Assembly (NCBI GenBank): GCA_000733355.1
Contig: JNVV01000003.1
Coordinates: 1,529,568 to 1,593,567, forward strand
Direction: 5' to 3'
DNA: 64,000 bases
From: Falciphora oryzae
Lineage: Eukaryota > Ascomycota > Sordariomycetes > Magnaporthales > Magnaporthaceae
The position numbers were made by a program, and so were the translations under genes. The notes below the pieces were generated by a model. The model saw nothing but the letters and a program-made list of their open reading frames with translations. It ran no database searches and was not told the origin of the DNA. Of this stretch, positions 1 to 11,535 are shown piece by piece; position 1 is the stretch's first letter, and each line of letters opens with the position of its first letter.

Positions 1-1
1 C

Positions 2-1104
2 TTCCCTTACCCCGAGTTTACCACCCGCAACGTGCTCATCGAGGAGTTCGCCACGGGCATCCCCATTGCCGACTTTATGGAGAACGGCGGCGGCGTGTTC
101 CAGCACGACATCGCCGCAGAGGGGCTCGACGCCTTCCTGCGCATGCTCCTCATCGACAACTTTGTCCACGCCGATCTGCACCCGGGAAACATCATGGTGC
201 GCTTCTACCAGGCCGACAAGCCTGATCTGCCTAACCTCCCCAGGCTGCCGCACCTCCAGCGTCACGGCCAGCACAGCACAGAAGAGGACGGCGAACATAA
301 CGACCACAACGGCCACAACACCCCTGCCGGGCGACAGCAGCTGGACGTGACGGAGCAGGTCCTCTCTCGGCTCCGGCCCTACCGGCACCGCAAGGACAAG
401 GCCGCGTGGGAGGAGGAGCTCCGGCGCATCGACGAGGAGGGTTTCCGGCCGCAGCTGCTCTTCATCGACACGGGCCTCGTGACGGAGCTCAACACGACCA
501 ACCGGCGCAACTTCCTCGACCTCTTCCGCGCCGTCGCCGAGTTCGACGGCTACAAGGCCGGGACCCTAATGTGCGAGCGCTGCCGCCAGCCCGACGCTGT
601 GCTGGACGGCGACGTCTTCGCCCTCAAGATGCAGCACCTCGTCCTCGAGGTCAAGTCGTCGACCCTGGCCCTCGGCAATGTCCGCATCGGCGACATCCTG
701 CAGCGCGTCCTGGGCATGGTGCGCACCCACCACGTCCGCATGGAGGGCGACTTTGTCAACGTCGTGATTAGCATCTTTCTGCTCGAGGGCATCGGCCGCG
801 CCCTCAACCCGGACCTCGACCTGCTCTCGTCCGCCCTGCCCATCCTGCGCGAGCTCTCGGCCCAGAGCGGCGCCGACATGGTCAAGCAGGGCGACTTCTC
901 CATGATCATGGTCTGGATGGGGCTCGAGGCCAGACGTTTCGTACAGGCCAGCATCGAGGATGTGAGTTTCTTTCACTCTTTCTCTCCCATGTCCCCTTTG
1001 ACCGCTACGCTCTTTTCGTCTGCCCATTGTATACTTACCACACATGCCACTTACCTCAGGTCGAACGTTGCGTAAAATACGACCAATTGTCGCCCAACAT
1101 TTAG
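2..1104 (+). CDS. ADCK2/Cqd1-type ABC1 (UbiB) family atypical kinase, 3' part of gene
   Basis: Partial: the frame is open from the first bases of the window, so the N-terminus lies upstream. Exons are <2..961 and 1060..1104; the intron has a GTGAGT donor and a CTCAG acceptor, and the spliced end reads QASIEDVERCVKYDQLSPNI. The UbiB kinase core is visible: HADLHPGNIMVRF (catalytic loop) and LLFIDTGLV, where DTG replaces the DFG of ordinary kinases. Between them lies an insertion of about 85 residues rich in His, Arg and Asp. The downstream part (NFLDLFRAVAEFDGYKAG, then LEGIGRALNPDLDLL) resembles human ADCK2 and yeast Cqd1 more than Coq8. Cqd1/ADCK2 proteins are mitochondrial and affect coenzyme Q distribution and lipid metabolism, so a mitochondrial role is inferred. 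The neighbouring TOR gene is convergent. The family is secure; the subfamily assignment rests on recalled similarity. Confidence 0.85.
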
Positions 1105-1803
1105 AGTCACATCAGAGCTCAACCAGAGGATAAACGAGAACCGATGATTATACCATAGAGACAGAAACGTTGGCTGTAATGCGAGGCTTGTGGGAAAGAA
1201 AGGTAACAGCACGATTTGGTTTGTCTAATGTATTAGAATAAACGGAGTTTATGGACGAGAGGATGAGGTTTTTAGAGGCTAGTGCAGGAAGCCAATGTCT
1301 CCTCTGTACAATAGAAACAATTGCTGTTTTTCGATAGCCTCCCAATTACTAGATTCATCCCAAGGAGCATACAGGGATCTAAACACGATTGATTCCCGGC
1401 TTTTATCGCCAGCCAAGCACAGGTAGACATGACAATTGGATAATACACACAGACAAATCTCAAAGGAAAATCTCCACGCAATGCTATACACCTAGCGCTG
1501 CCGAATTCGACACACCACAAAAAGTTCCTAGAGCCCATACTCACCAATCCTTCGAGAAACTCCCAAATGAATGCCCCAGGCCTCTCTATCGGGCTTTGGT
1601 TGAGGCCTCGTGAATATTGAAAGGCCCCAGAGCCGAAGCCTCCCCAAACTGATCCCAGAAGTATTAAATGAACAAGAAAAGAAAACCCTCCCAAAGTCTC
1701 CCCGGACGCGAGTCTCGTCTAAATGGCTCCACGAAATATCATCTCCTGCTCCAGCCCTTATTAAAGGGTGGGTACGGACTTGAAGACGCCTCCGACTGTT
1801 TCT
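1105..1803. other. Convergent intergenic region, no gene seen
   Basis: About 700 bases between the stop codons of the ADCK2-like and TOR genes. Short open frames exist on both strands but none has a recognisable domain or a conserved-looking composition. It probably holds the two 3' UTRs and polyadenylation sites. Confidence 0.6.
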
Positions 1804-4800
1804 TTACCAGAAACTGCACCAACCAATGTAGTGCTGGCACAGGTTCTCCAGCTTGGTCGCCTCCATGATGAGCTTGTGCACCTGCGAGATGACGTCGAGC
1901 TCCTCCTCGGGCTTGAAGTCGCGCCCCGTGAGCTTCTGCGAGACGCGGTCCAGCACCTCGACCGCCCGCTCGTTCTGGATCTCGGCCAGCTCCTGCGCCG
2001 CGTCCCGGCCGTTGATCCCGAGGCTGGTTCCCAGGGCCGACGAGTTCGTCCCCGCGCGTCGCCGGGCATTGGGCGGTCCGCCCGCCGTGAGACCGCCTCC
2101 GTCGCCGTTGAGCTGCGCGGCCATGACCTCGGATGGCGGCACGTTGACCTCAAGGATCGACGGCCGGCGCGCCCGCGCCGCATCTGGACCGACAAGATCA
2201 CGCTCTCGCTCTGACTCGAAGTTTGGCCCGGCTTTACTAGGGGCCTTAGTTAGCCGCCAAGTGAGTAGTGGATCGTGGATGAACTGTGGGGTGAGAGAAA
2301 TGATACTGTTAGCGAAGAACATCCGAGACACTGCCGAGAAGGCGGCTAGAGCAAGACTTACGGCTTCCAGCACGGCCATGACACTCTCCTTGTTCTCCCG
2401 GAGCACCCGCATCGCGTGCTCGCAGGTGATTCTGAAGCTTCCCTCGATGTTGCTGACTTCCATGGCATACGTGAGCATGCGCGTCAGTCGGAAGGGCACG
2501 CGCTCGGGGTACTTGTCGCGCTTCATAGCGACCTCGAAGCAGTCGCCGAAGTCGATGTGGACGATCTTGCCCGTCACACGGTCTAGCATCAGGTTCGACG
2601 GATGGCGGTCGCCCAGACCGAGGATGTACCCGACCATGGACATGACGCCCAGGGATCGTGTGTAGTTGGTACGGCGCTCCAGCCATGCCTCGGAGCTCTT
2701 GCTCTTCAACCACAAAACGCGGTACAGATCTTGTCCCGTGGTGTTGTCGAGTGCGTATCCAAACACCTCCACCTTCTGCATCAGGGTCAGGTTGTCATAG
2801 TCCGGAGCCATCTGCAGCATGATGCGGTGTTCGATGTTGAGCAGGATCTTGCGGCTGTCTCGGTATTCCCTGATGAGGGTGTGAAGAGTGTCGCTGTTGG
2901 GGACCCAGCCAAGGAGACCAGAGTTGTGCGAGAGAGGGATGGCCGGGTAGCTCTGAATGTTGAGGTGCCGCTTGTACGACTCCGAGTCGTTAGCCAGCAG
3001 CGTGTTGCACAGACCGAACAGCTGCATAACCCGTTCGTCCTGCCGTATGTCCTCGTGACCCTTGAGCAGGAAAGTGTATGGAATGCCGTCGCTCCCGTTG
3101 ATGTTGAGTTTGCGCGGCCGCTGCTTCGAGTTGATGACGGCAACGGTCGGGTCGAACGAGGCAATACTTATGATGGGGGCACCACTTTTGTAGGTACCCG
3201 GGACGCAAAGGTCCAGGTTTGTAGCGTGGAGAAGCTTGGGCGAGCAGTAGGCAAGTTCCAGCGAGGTCATCTGCGGCACTTGCCTATAGATGCGGCGGAA
3301 GACCTGGTAGTAGAGATCCCAGGCTAGGTTGAGGTCACTAGTATCCCGACTGTGCTGGTACTGCCTACACCACTCGCGAGCTTCTGTGAGGTCGCGTCCA
3401 AAGGCCTGTGCAAACGAAATCTCCCGCAGCGTTTCGGGCCCATTGTCTAGGGCCTCGTGCAGCGGAGCCAGTGCCTTGAACATGCCCTCAATGTCCCTAT
3501 CGCCAAAATAGAGGCGTGAGGCTTCCTCCAGCCCCTCGTGCCACATTTCGTGCCACAGGATGGCCACGCGAATCAACTCTCGGCTGACTACAGCCGCCTC
3601 CTCGACAAGCTTGAGGCTGTGTTGCCTCATGTTGTCCATGATGACACTCGCTGCCACCGACTTCTTCGAGTGTTCCGACTTCTCAGTCGCCACCGTCAGG
3701 GGGTAAACGAGCGCCTGTGGGTGCGCTCGACCCACGTCCGCCAGCAGGTTTTGCACGGACAACTGCACCCTCTTGTTGGGCTGGTTGATGCGAGCAATCA
3801 GCTGCGGGATGACCTCGAGCCACGTGTCAACGTTGACTTTAGTAGAGCCCTCGGTGACGGCAGCATTAACCTCGGGGCTGCTACCGTGTGCGAGCCACAG
3901 CGTGAGCAGCCGCAGGGTGTCCTGAAGCGCGCTTCCTTGCGACAGTGCGATTGACTTGAAGAAGCCTTTCACCGCCGGAACGACGTGCTCGATGATCTTT
4001 TGGCCGATATGCGCAACATGACCGCCCTCGTTGGCGTTCTTGTTAGTAAGCGCCTGGACGACCTCAAAGTTGGCAAGAGCCCAGGCGTGCCAGGCCTTGT
4101 ACCAGTCGGGGTTGTATCGAGTCGCCTGGTAGTAGCTGTGGATGATCTCGTCAACCTGCGTGTACTGCCAGTCGTCCTTGCTCAAAGCCTTCATCCACTC
4201 GCCCTGCCTCAAGAAGCACTTGGCGAGCAGGATCGTATCTTCCTTCATTTGGCGCTGAGCATCAGGGGCAAGATCAATAGTTTCAGGGAATGGCGCGAAC
4301 TGGCCATGCCCATGGATATGGCCGTTGTGAAGCTCCATGTTGTTCTGTGGGCGCACTTGGAGCTGCTGCCTGGTGACATCGATCCGAGCCGCGTTGTCCA
4401 ATGCGAAGTCGCGGAGGCATGCAAGCGACTTCTCGGCGACACCAGTGCCCCTGTTCTGGGGCTGGTGGCCGAGATCCCACTGGAACTTGAGGACAGCGTA
4501 CGTGACCTGCGGAGGGATGCCACTCGGTACTGGAGGAGCTTCGAAGTGGCGCCCGTCTCCGTTCTGGCCGTACTCGTCCATGCCCATTGTCCAGCCAGGT
4601 ATGGTGCGTTCAAGCGAGATGTCGACGCCGATGAGCTGCTTCAGCGACTTCTCCGCCAGTCCCATGCGCCCGGATTTGCGGCAGAGGTTGGCAAACTTGA
4701 TCCACATGTGCATGTTTTCCATGGGCTGTATAACCAGCGAGCGGAGACGGAGCATGCGCTGCCACACCTCGACGTTACGCTGGCAGCCCTTCAGCCTGGC

Positions 4801-7800
4801 CTCCCATGTGCTCCTCATCGTGGCCTGCTTCTTGGCATCGCACTGCTTGTACGTGATGAGCTCCTCCAGCTCAGCCAGCATCTGCACTCGCACGATAACA
4901 GTGTAGGCACGAGTGTAGGACTCGCTGACAAGCGCGCTGAGTTCCGTGTCGAGGCCTTCGCGCGCCTGTTCGATGCAACGAGCGGCCTCTCCAAACTGGT
5001 TGCGGTGGAGAGCGAGAATAGCGCCGAAGAACGATCGGTCGGGAGAGTACCGTTTCATTGTCTGCAGGTAGCCGTCCATCGAGTCCCACTTGCCCAGACC
5101 CCAGGCGGCCGTGGTGGCGAGCGGGGCGATGCGCCGCTGGAGCTCGGATGAGGAGTTGGACCAGGCCGTGCCTGCCAACTGGGCCAGCGAGTCCCATTCG
5201 CCGAGGGCGTGCAGGCACCGCATCTTGCCCATGAAAATCTCGACAGGTGTCACTTGGCCCGGCGGGATCTCCTTCTCCCTCTTTGTGTAGAATGCCAAGG
5301 CCTCCTCCCAGCGCTCGAGCTTCTCGAACCAGGTTTCCTTGAGGTGTATTCCGTCCTTGTAGTTCTGGGCTTTTCGAAGGATGCCTATGGCAGCATCGGA
5401 CTGCTGAAGCTGGTTATTGATTACAATCAAGGCTTCGACGGCGCCGCTGCTCTGGTCCTGCAGGAATTCCAGCTCCTTGTAGTGGAGGGCCTTCGCGTAG
5501 GCATGGCAGCGGGCGGCTTCTCTACCCAGCACGCGGATGTCGATGGGGAGTGCCTTGTCGTCATGCTCCATGAACTCTGCCAGATTCAGCAGCAGGCCAA
5601 GCAGGTCTGGGGGCACGTTCTCCGACTTGATCGAGTTCTCGATGTTGTAAATGAGCTCCTCTTGGTACTGCTCATACAGCTCACTCCAGCATGAGACGAA
5701 CGCCGAGTTGAACAGTTCACGCGCAAGCGGGGGATATTGGTTGGCCAGCGCCGAACAGGACCGCAGAGCGTGGTTAGGGGACTCGGCAAGCAGGGTTGTG
5801 CTGAATCGCCGTAGCCACTCTTGCCAATCCTCCTTGGTAGACTTGCCCTTGGTGTCCCAGGCAGCCTTTAGGTGCACGGCATTCATCTCCAGTTTCTTGG
5901 TGGCCTGGTCGGCGAAGGACGCGTCGTCGGGAACCGGTCTACTATCCGATCCTGGAGGCGGCAACGTCTCACCCGCCTGGAGTTTGCTGAGCAGCATATC
6001 GTAGGCAGAGTGGTTGATCGGGACACCAGCGATTGCTTTGTTGACAGTCGAGGCGAAGTGAAGGAAATCTCTCCCAAGCTGCATGATCAGCGCGCAGAGC
6101 GTGTCGACCGCGGCCTGCTTCAGCTGGAGCTCGCCAGTGGCAAGCACCCTGGTAAGGGGGTGAATGATTTTGGCCGCGTAGTCGTTGAGGTTGACTTGCT
6201 TCGAGATCTTGCCGATCGTCTCTATCGCAGCCCGCCTGAGGAATATCGGCTGCCCCTGTTTCTCGAAGGTCCGGACGACGACGGGGATGATGAGGTGCAT
6301 GTATTCCTCTGCGCTTGTGCCAAACACAAGGAATGCGTGAAGCACCTTCTCAGACTGGGTGCGTTTGGCACTGCTGTCCTTTTGGAGCACACCCAGCATC
6401 AGGGGCAACAGGCCAGCGAGGTAAATCTTGAACTCCCCCTCGAGCGATTTTGATATGGCCTCGATCAGTGACAGTATCGTTGACTGGAGGTGTGGCTGGG
6501 ACCAGTAATCCTGCACAAGCTCGATGATGTCGGGGAGGTAGTTCCTGATGTGCTGGCGGACAATGCCGACGAGGTGCCCCAGCTGCGCGAAGTAGCCCTC
6601 GACCTTTGTGGGCGACGAGCTTCGGATCACCTGCAGGAAGGCGGGTATGATGCGGTCCAGGAACGACACACACTCAAGACCAAGGGTCCTGAATATGCTC
6701 ATAATTGCCTCGATGACGGGCTGATGATACTGCACCAGAGAGTGATCCTTGAGAATGCCCAGTAAAGCATTGATCACCACTGTTGGGTAGTACTCCTTGT
6801 TCGAGGGAGTCAGGCCCGTCATCATCAGGGAGACGTCGGTCATCTGGGTAGACTCGACACGGACGCTGAGATCGGGAGTCTTCTCCTGGACCTGCTGGTG
6901 CTTGTACGGATCGAGGGCACCCAGAATGCCAAGGAGCTTGATAGTCTCCTGGCGCAGCTGGGTGTGGTGTGGCTCGCCGCGGATAATGCTTTGAAGCAGG
7001 TCCAGCAGCTGCGGGAACTCGATGTAAGGCGCTATCACGTAGCCAGAGTTGCTGGCAAGCTGGCCAAGCGTGTGGAGGGCTGCCTCCCGCTTCATGGCGG
7101 ATGACTGATCCTGCAAAGCCTCGATGATTAACGGCATCAGTTGGTCCTTGTACTTGAGCATCTCCTCGCCGCCGACGGTGCATAGCTCTCCGATGGCCTT
7201 CAGGATGGTCGCAGCCACAGACGCGACCGGGTCGTTGGCTTTGGGAAGGAGGACGGTGATCATGGGCTCTACATAGGGTCGGATAAGGCTCTGAGCGTTT
7301 CGAACGAGCAGGCTCAAGAGCTTCGCGCTCTCCTCCTTGTTCCTCGCCACGTCGGAGAATTCGAGCTCGGTCAACATCTGGATCAAAGTCTTGCGGAGCG
7401 AAGGAACGACGTATGCCGGGTTGTGATGCGTGAGACGCCCGATTATCTCGATCGCCACCTCCCTGATAGGGAAGTGTTCGTCGTTTAGAGCGAAAAAGAG
7501 AGTGCGGATGTTCTCGGCCTTGGCCAGGTGCCGATCGAAGCGATCGTCCAAGGCGGCCAGCACGACCTTGCGGATGTTGGGGTCCGGATCCGAGACTCCG
7601 ACGGTCAAGAGCCTATCAAGCACATCACCCACGACCTGCAGGGCATGGTAGCTGACCTGGTTGACGATGGGATCGACAACGTAGAGCTGACAGCATGTGA
7701 GGGCTGCGGCCTGGCGGATTTCCGGGTCGTCGTCCTCGACGTACTTGATGGCGACGTCGCGCACGAACTCATTAAGGACATGACCCGTGAAGTCAAAACT

Positions 7801-9492
7801 ACCCAGCGTGTTGAGCGCCAGCTTGATCTCCTGTTTGCGAGTGTCGTGTGCTTGGGGATCCTTAGGGTCCTTAGGGATGATGGGGACCGACGTGAGGGTA
7901 TTCGGTTGGGGCGCGCCGAGCGGCTTAAATGGTTCGCCACAAAGGACTTTGCTGATCATGTCGAGAAGCCTCTCTTGGATAGTCGGGCGAAGTGGGGGAA
8001 TGTAGAAGGCCAGGTCGACGAGAGCCTGGGTCAGCTTGGGGTTGATGTCGCATTCGAATATCGAGTCCATGAGTCCGCCCATATACTTGCTCAGTGTCTG
8101 GCCAACAGCGACGGCAAGCCGGCTGAGGCAGTCGAATACCGGGTCGACAGGAACTCCACGCTTCCTAGCTGCCGGGCTCAGACCCTCACGGACGTAGAGA
8201 AGGATACCCTCGAGGTATCCTGCCATCTGGCTCTTAACCGCGTTGGCAATGTTCCCAATGGCCACAAACGCCTCGTTCCTCTCCTTGTCCCGCTTGAGCA
8301 TCCCGGAGAGATACACCATGAACTGGTGGAGGTATGTCTGTCCAAACTCGGTGGGCGCATAATGGGCCAGGTCTGGAATCAAGATGACTACCGTCTTACG
8401 AACAACAGGCTCCTTGTGGTCCTTATACTTGAAGACGATGTCGCAAGCCTCAGGATAGTATGTCTGCATGAACATGCCGCCCTGCTCGAGCAGCTCCTTC
8501 AGCACGAGCAGCGATCCGTGGATGGCCTCGACTGTGTTCATCTTGAGGCCGTGAATAGCCTGTTGGTACATCTTGAGCATGTACGCCTGCTTCATCTCCT
8601 GGTCTCGCTCGCGGATGATCCTGAAGGCGGCGCTAACGGCTTCGGCCGACGTGGCCCGGATCAGGAGGCGGTTATCTCGCAGGCCGACCCAGATCCAATC
8701 AAGCACCTCGGCTACATGGCTGTACATGAGCGTCGGAGCACTCCTGCAGAGCTCGCGGAGGACGAGAGCCGCACTGTATCTCGACTCCTCCAACCGCGGG
8801 GTCTGGAGGCATTCGATGGCGAAGTTTGTAAGGAACTGGACGAACTCGCTGACCATTGCACCACCGGGTCGGCATAGCTTTCCGATAACGACGGCGGCCT
8901 GCTGCATGCAGTTGACGTCCTTGCCCTGCATGATCTTGGATAGGGCGACCGAGAATCTCGCAAACTTGGCCGAGTAGTCGACGCCATCGAAATCGACGAA
9001 GACCTCGAAGGCATAGATGCCACCCAGGCGGTCCGCAGTCGTACTGGCGCCGCCGTCGTGCTTCTGGAAGAGCTCGGCTATTTTGCTGAGAACGGTGCTC
9101 CAAAACGCCTGGAACTGTTCCGGAGAGGAGTCTAGAAGTGACGTTCAGTGTAAGTAGGGGGACAGGAATAAGACACTTGTAAGAGGGGCTACATCTGTCT
9201 TAAGCAAGGCAAAGGTAAACAGAACCCAGGGATGCCATGCACGCACCTCGTTGGACCAGCGACACGAGCTCCTTAAGCTCGAACGAGGCCCGTCGTCGAC
9301 CATCCTCGCTAATGGTTCTGTATGGATTCCAACTTCGGTCAGTCTCGCGCGCATCTTCACGGCGTCACCGGAGCTGCCCAGGCGGAGCACCAGGCAAGTA
9401 AAGCGGGATCTGGAAGAGCAGGCGCACTTTGACCGCAGGTCCTGGATGATCTCCGCCAGCGCGGCGGTCGCGCCGGGGTTCGGGGCGGCCAT
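1804..9492 (-). CDS. tor: Serine/threonine protein kinase TOR (PIKK family)
   Basis: TOR is the catalytic subunit of TORC1/TORC2 and couples nutrient status to growth. Exons on the minus strand: 9492..9428, 9308..9247, 9131..2362 and 2283..1804, giving 2458 aa, normal for fungal TOR. The start at 9492 gives MAAPNPGATAALAEIIQDL, and exon 2 encodes NEDGRRRASFELKELVSLVQ, the conserved N-terminal HEAT motif, which supports the two small exons. Order: HEAT repeats to about residue 1250, FAT domain about 1250-1870, FRB about 1890-1990 (ILWHEMWHEGLEEASRLYF), kinase about 2060-2350 with LGLGDRHPSNLML and HIDFGD, and a FATC ending CQHYIGWCSFW. The FRB serine that governs rapamycin binding (EEASRLYF) is present, so rapamycin sensitivity is predicted. 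The last intron (2284..2361) is 78 bases, lacks stops and is in frame; family comparison shows AVLEA joined directly to FIHDPLLTWRL. Confidence 0.97.
2284..2361 (-). other. In-frame, stop-free 78-nt intron in the TOR kinase region
   Basis: The donor is GTAAGT after the AVLEA codons and the acceptor is CCCCACAG before FIHDPLL. Length is 26 codons with no stop, so unspliced transcripts would encode a TOR with a 26-residue hydrophobic insertion just after the kinase core. Removal restores the universally conserved AVLEAFIHDPLL junction. Confidence 0.85.
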
Positions 9493-10510
9493 GGCGTCTG
9501 ATCTCTCCGTTCCGAGCGCGACAATCACCGCGACATGAAGCAGTCAGGCCGCACCATTTGCAGCGGGCGGCGCGCGGGTGGTAGAGGACAAATGGAATCG
9601 GAAGGCAGCACGGTCGAGAAGTGTCGGGGCTAGGTGGCCAGGAGGCGTCGCGGGGCTGGAGCCACCGATCGAGGGACACGAGCTAATATTCGAGTCGCAT
9701 AAGGCGACGGCTCAAACGATGGCCAGCGACGCACGCGTGGTGTGACAGGATGCGGGCCCGGGCGAGACTACTGCACGGCATCCACGATGGAGGCTAGCAG
9801 AGAAAGAAGAGAGACGCCGCTCGAGGAGACCCGGGACGGCGGTGGATGAGGATATCAGATGGACATGGGCGTCCCGACGACGGGAGAGCAGAGGTTCGGT
9901 TTGGGTTCACGCGCCTCAGGAGAACTGGGGCGGCCTTCAACCCTTGCATGGGGCTTGCTCCAAAGCCAGGCACCGATTGGGAGGAGGTGTGGGTCAGGTG
10001 CGCCGGCAGATCCATCTCAGCTCCCCGGAGGCAGCACGGTATTCTTGGCCACATTTTGCACTGTTTCAAGCTGCCCGCTGCGAAAGGCGGGGCGTGGAAG
10101 CCAGCAACCGTTTTCGATAACATTTGTCCGGGCAGCGTTGTAAATGATTCAAGTTTCGATTATTTGTACTTGGGATAAAGTATATATGGTGGCATACTGG
10201 ATGGTATGGCTACTGCTTTTTATGAAGCACTAGAATTCCCAAACAATCTGCACGAGTTGTTGGCCTGAATGTACCACTTCCATACCTTCGCTGCTACAGT
10301 AAAGACGTGCATAACCTTGCACTGTCAACTCAGGTGGGCCTTTGTGCTTCACTCCGCGCCCATCTCCGCCATCATTACCACCACCCGAATCTAACACTTG
10401 CTACTGCTCGAGCATCGAGCAGAAAACTCCCCGTACCACCAATCCGGAACATTCAACGCGATCATCGCAAAGTCCTTACACGTGTCGTCGCCAAATAATC
10501 GCCAAACACC
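9493..10510. promoter_or_regulatory. Divergent upstream region shared by TOR and RTF2
   Basis: About 1 kb between two outward-facing start codons. Overlapping open frames on the plus strand around 9846-10178 have no domain and no codon bias of their own. The part next to RTF2 (10330-10450) is CT- and CCA-rich, as usual for fungal leaders. No specific operator is identifiable. Confidence 0.6.
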
Positions 10511-11311
10511 ATGGGAAACGACGGCGGCTCCATCCCAAAGCGGCGCGAGCTGGTCAAGGAGTCGGCGCGCCTGCCGACCACCTCTGAGCTCAAGGCAACC
10601 GTCCTCGAGTCGCTCGGCCACGCCTGGGCGCACTGCGCCATCAGCGACGAAAAGCTCGACATGGATAACGTCGTGAGCGACTGGCGCGGCCGCCTCTACA
10701 ACTACGAATCCGTCCTCCAGGGCCTGGTGCCATCCGACGACGACTCCGCCGTCGCGGCGGAGCGAGACGAGAAGTTCGCTTCCATGGGCATCACGTCGCT
10801 GCGCGACGTCGTCAGGCTCAAGTTCCAAAAGTTCTCGTCCGACCCTAAGGCGGCCGCGATCTGGCGGTGCCCCCTCTCGCTCAAAGAGTTCGGCCCCGGC
10901 ACCAAGGCGGTATACCTAGTACCGTGCGGGCACGTCTTCGCGGAAGTTGCCATGAAGGAGATTTCCGACTCGGCGTGTCCTGAGTGCAGCGAGTCCTTCG
11001 AGCCCGAGAACGCCATCCCCATACTACCCAGGGAGATCGATGAGCTAGAAAGGCTCAGACAGCGTATGGTTGATCTGAAAGACAAGGGTCTTTCTCATAA
11101 TCTTAAGAAGGACAAAAGCAACGGGAAGAAGAAACGCAAGGCCGAGGAGGACAAAGATGACAAGAAGAAGAAGGCTAAAGAGAATGCCAAAAAGGAGGCA
11201 TCCAAATCCGGGAACATCAACAACCCAATGACGGCATCCCTGACAGCAAGAGTCCTGGCAGAGCAGGAGGAGAGGAATAAGAGGAGAAAGCTTGCTGCAG
11301 CCGCAAGGTAA
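10511..11311 (+). CDS. rtf2: Replication termination factor 2 (Rtf2), RING-like
   Basis: Single-exon gene of 266 aa; ATG in the good context AACACCATGGGA. The N-terminus MGNDGGSIPKRRELVK and the body match the Rtf2 family. A C2HC2-type RING-like fold shows as WRCPLSLKEF, then LVPCGHVFAE, then ACPECSESFE. The C-terminal third (from about residue 190) is Lys/Glu-rich (KDKSNGKKKRKAEEDKDDKK), probably a nuclear localisation and nucleic-acid-binding tail. In fission yeast Rtf2 stabilises forks paused at RTS1 and affects mRNA splicing; vertebrate RTF2 is removed from stalled forks. Transcribed divergently from TOR. The family assignment is confident; the cellular role is taken from homologues. Confidence 0.93.
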   Translation: MGNDGGSIPKRRELVKESARLPTTSELKATVLESLGHAWAHCAISDEKLDMDNVVSDWRGRLYNYESVLQGLVPSDDDSAVAAERDEKFASMGITSLRDVVRLKFQKFSSDPKAAAIWRCPLSLKEFGPGTKAVYLVPCGHVFAEVAMKEISDSACPECSESFEPENAIPILPREIDELERLRQRMVDLKDKGLSHNLKKDKSNGKKKRKAEEDKDDKKKKAKENAKKEASKSGNINNPMTASLTARVLAEQEERNKRRKLAAAAR

Positions 11312-11535
11312 AGCAGCGAACCCTTAGCATCGTTTCTCCGTCCTGGCATGTAAATGATATATACTATGATACCCTGGAGCCATGAAATCGGTTTCGCATT
11401 TTACTGTCTCGTCAGAAATGGTCTAATCGCGAAGGATCCACTTGAGTAAACAACATCTCGTTCGTGAGTTGAATCTCGTGTAACCAGCTCTTGTTTCGCT
11501 TCAGTCTCAATGCTGCGCTTGCTCGATCTACCCGC

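Noticed and set aside
7528..8877. 449-codon plus-strand open frame inside TOR
   Set aside because: Antisense shadow of the TOR coding sequence; low stop frequency follows from GC-rich third positions, and there is no recognisable domain.
9490..9528. Upstream in-frame start giving TOR 12 more residues
   Set aside because: The extra residues (MIVALGTERSDA) do not resemble TOR N-termini; the ATG at 9492 fits the family better, though it is not excluded.
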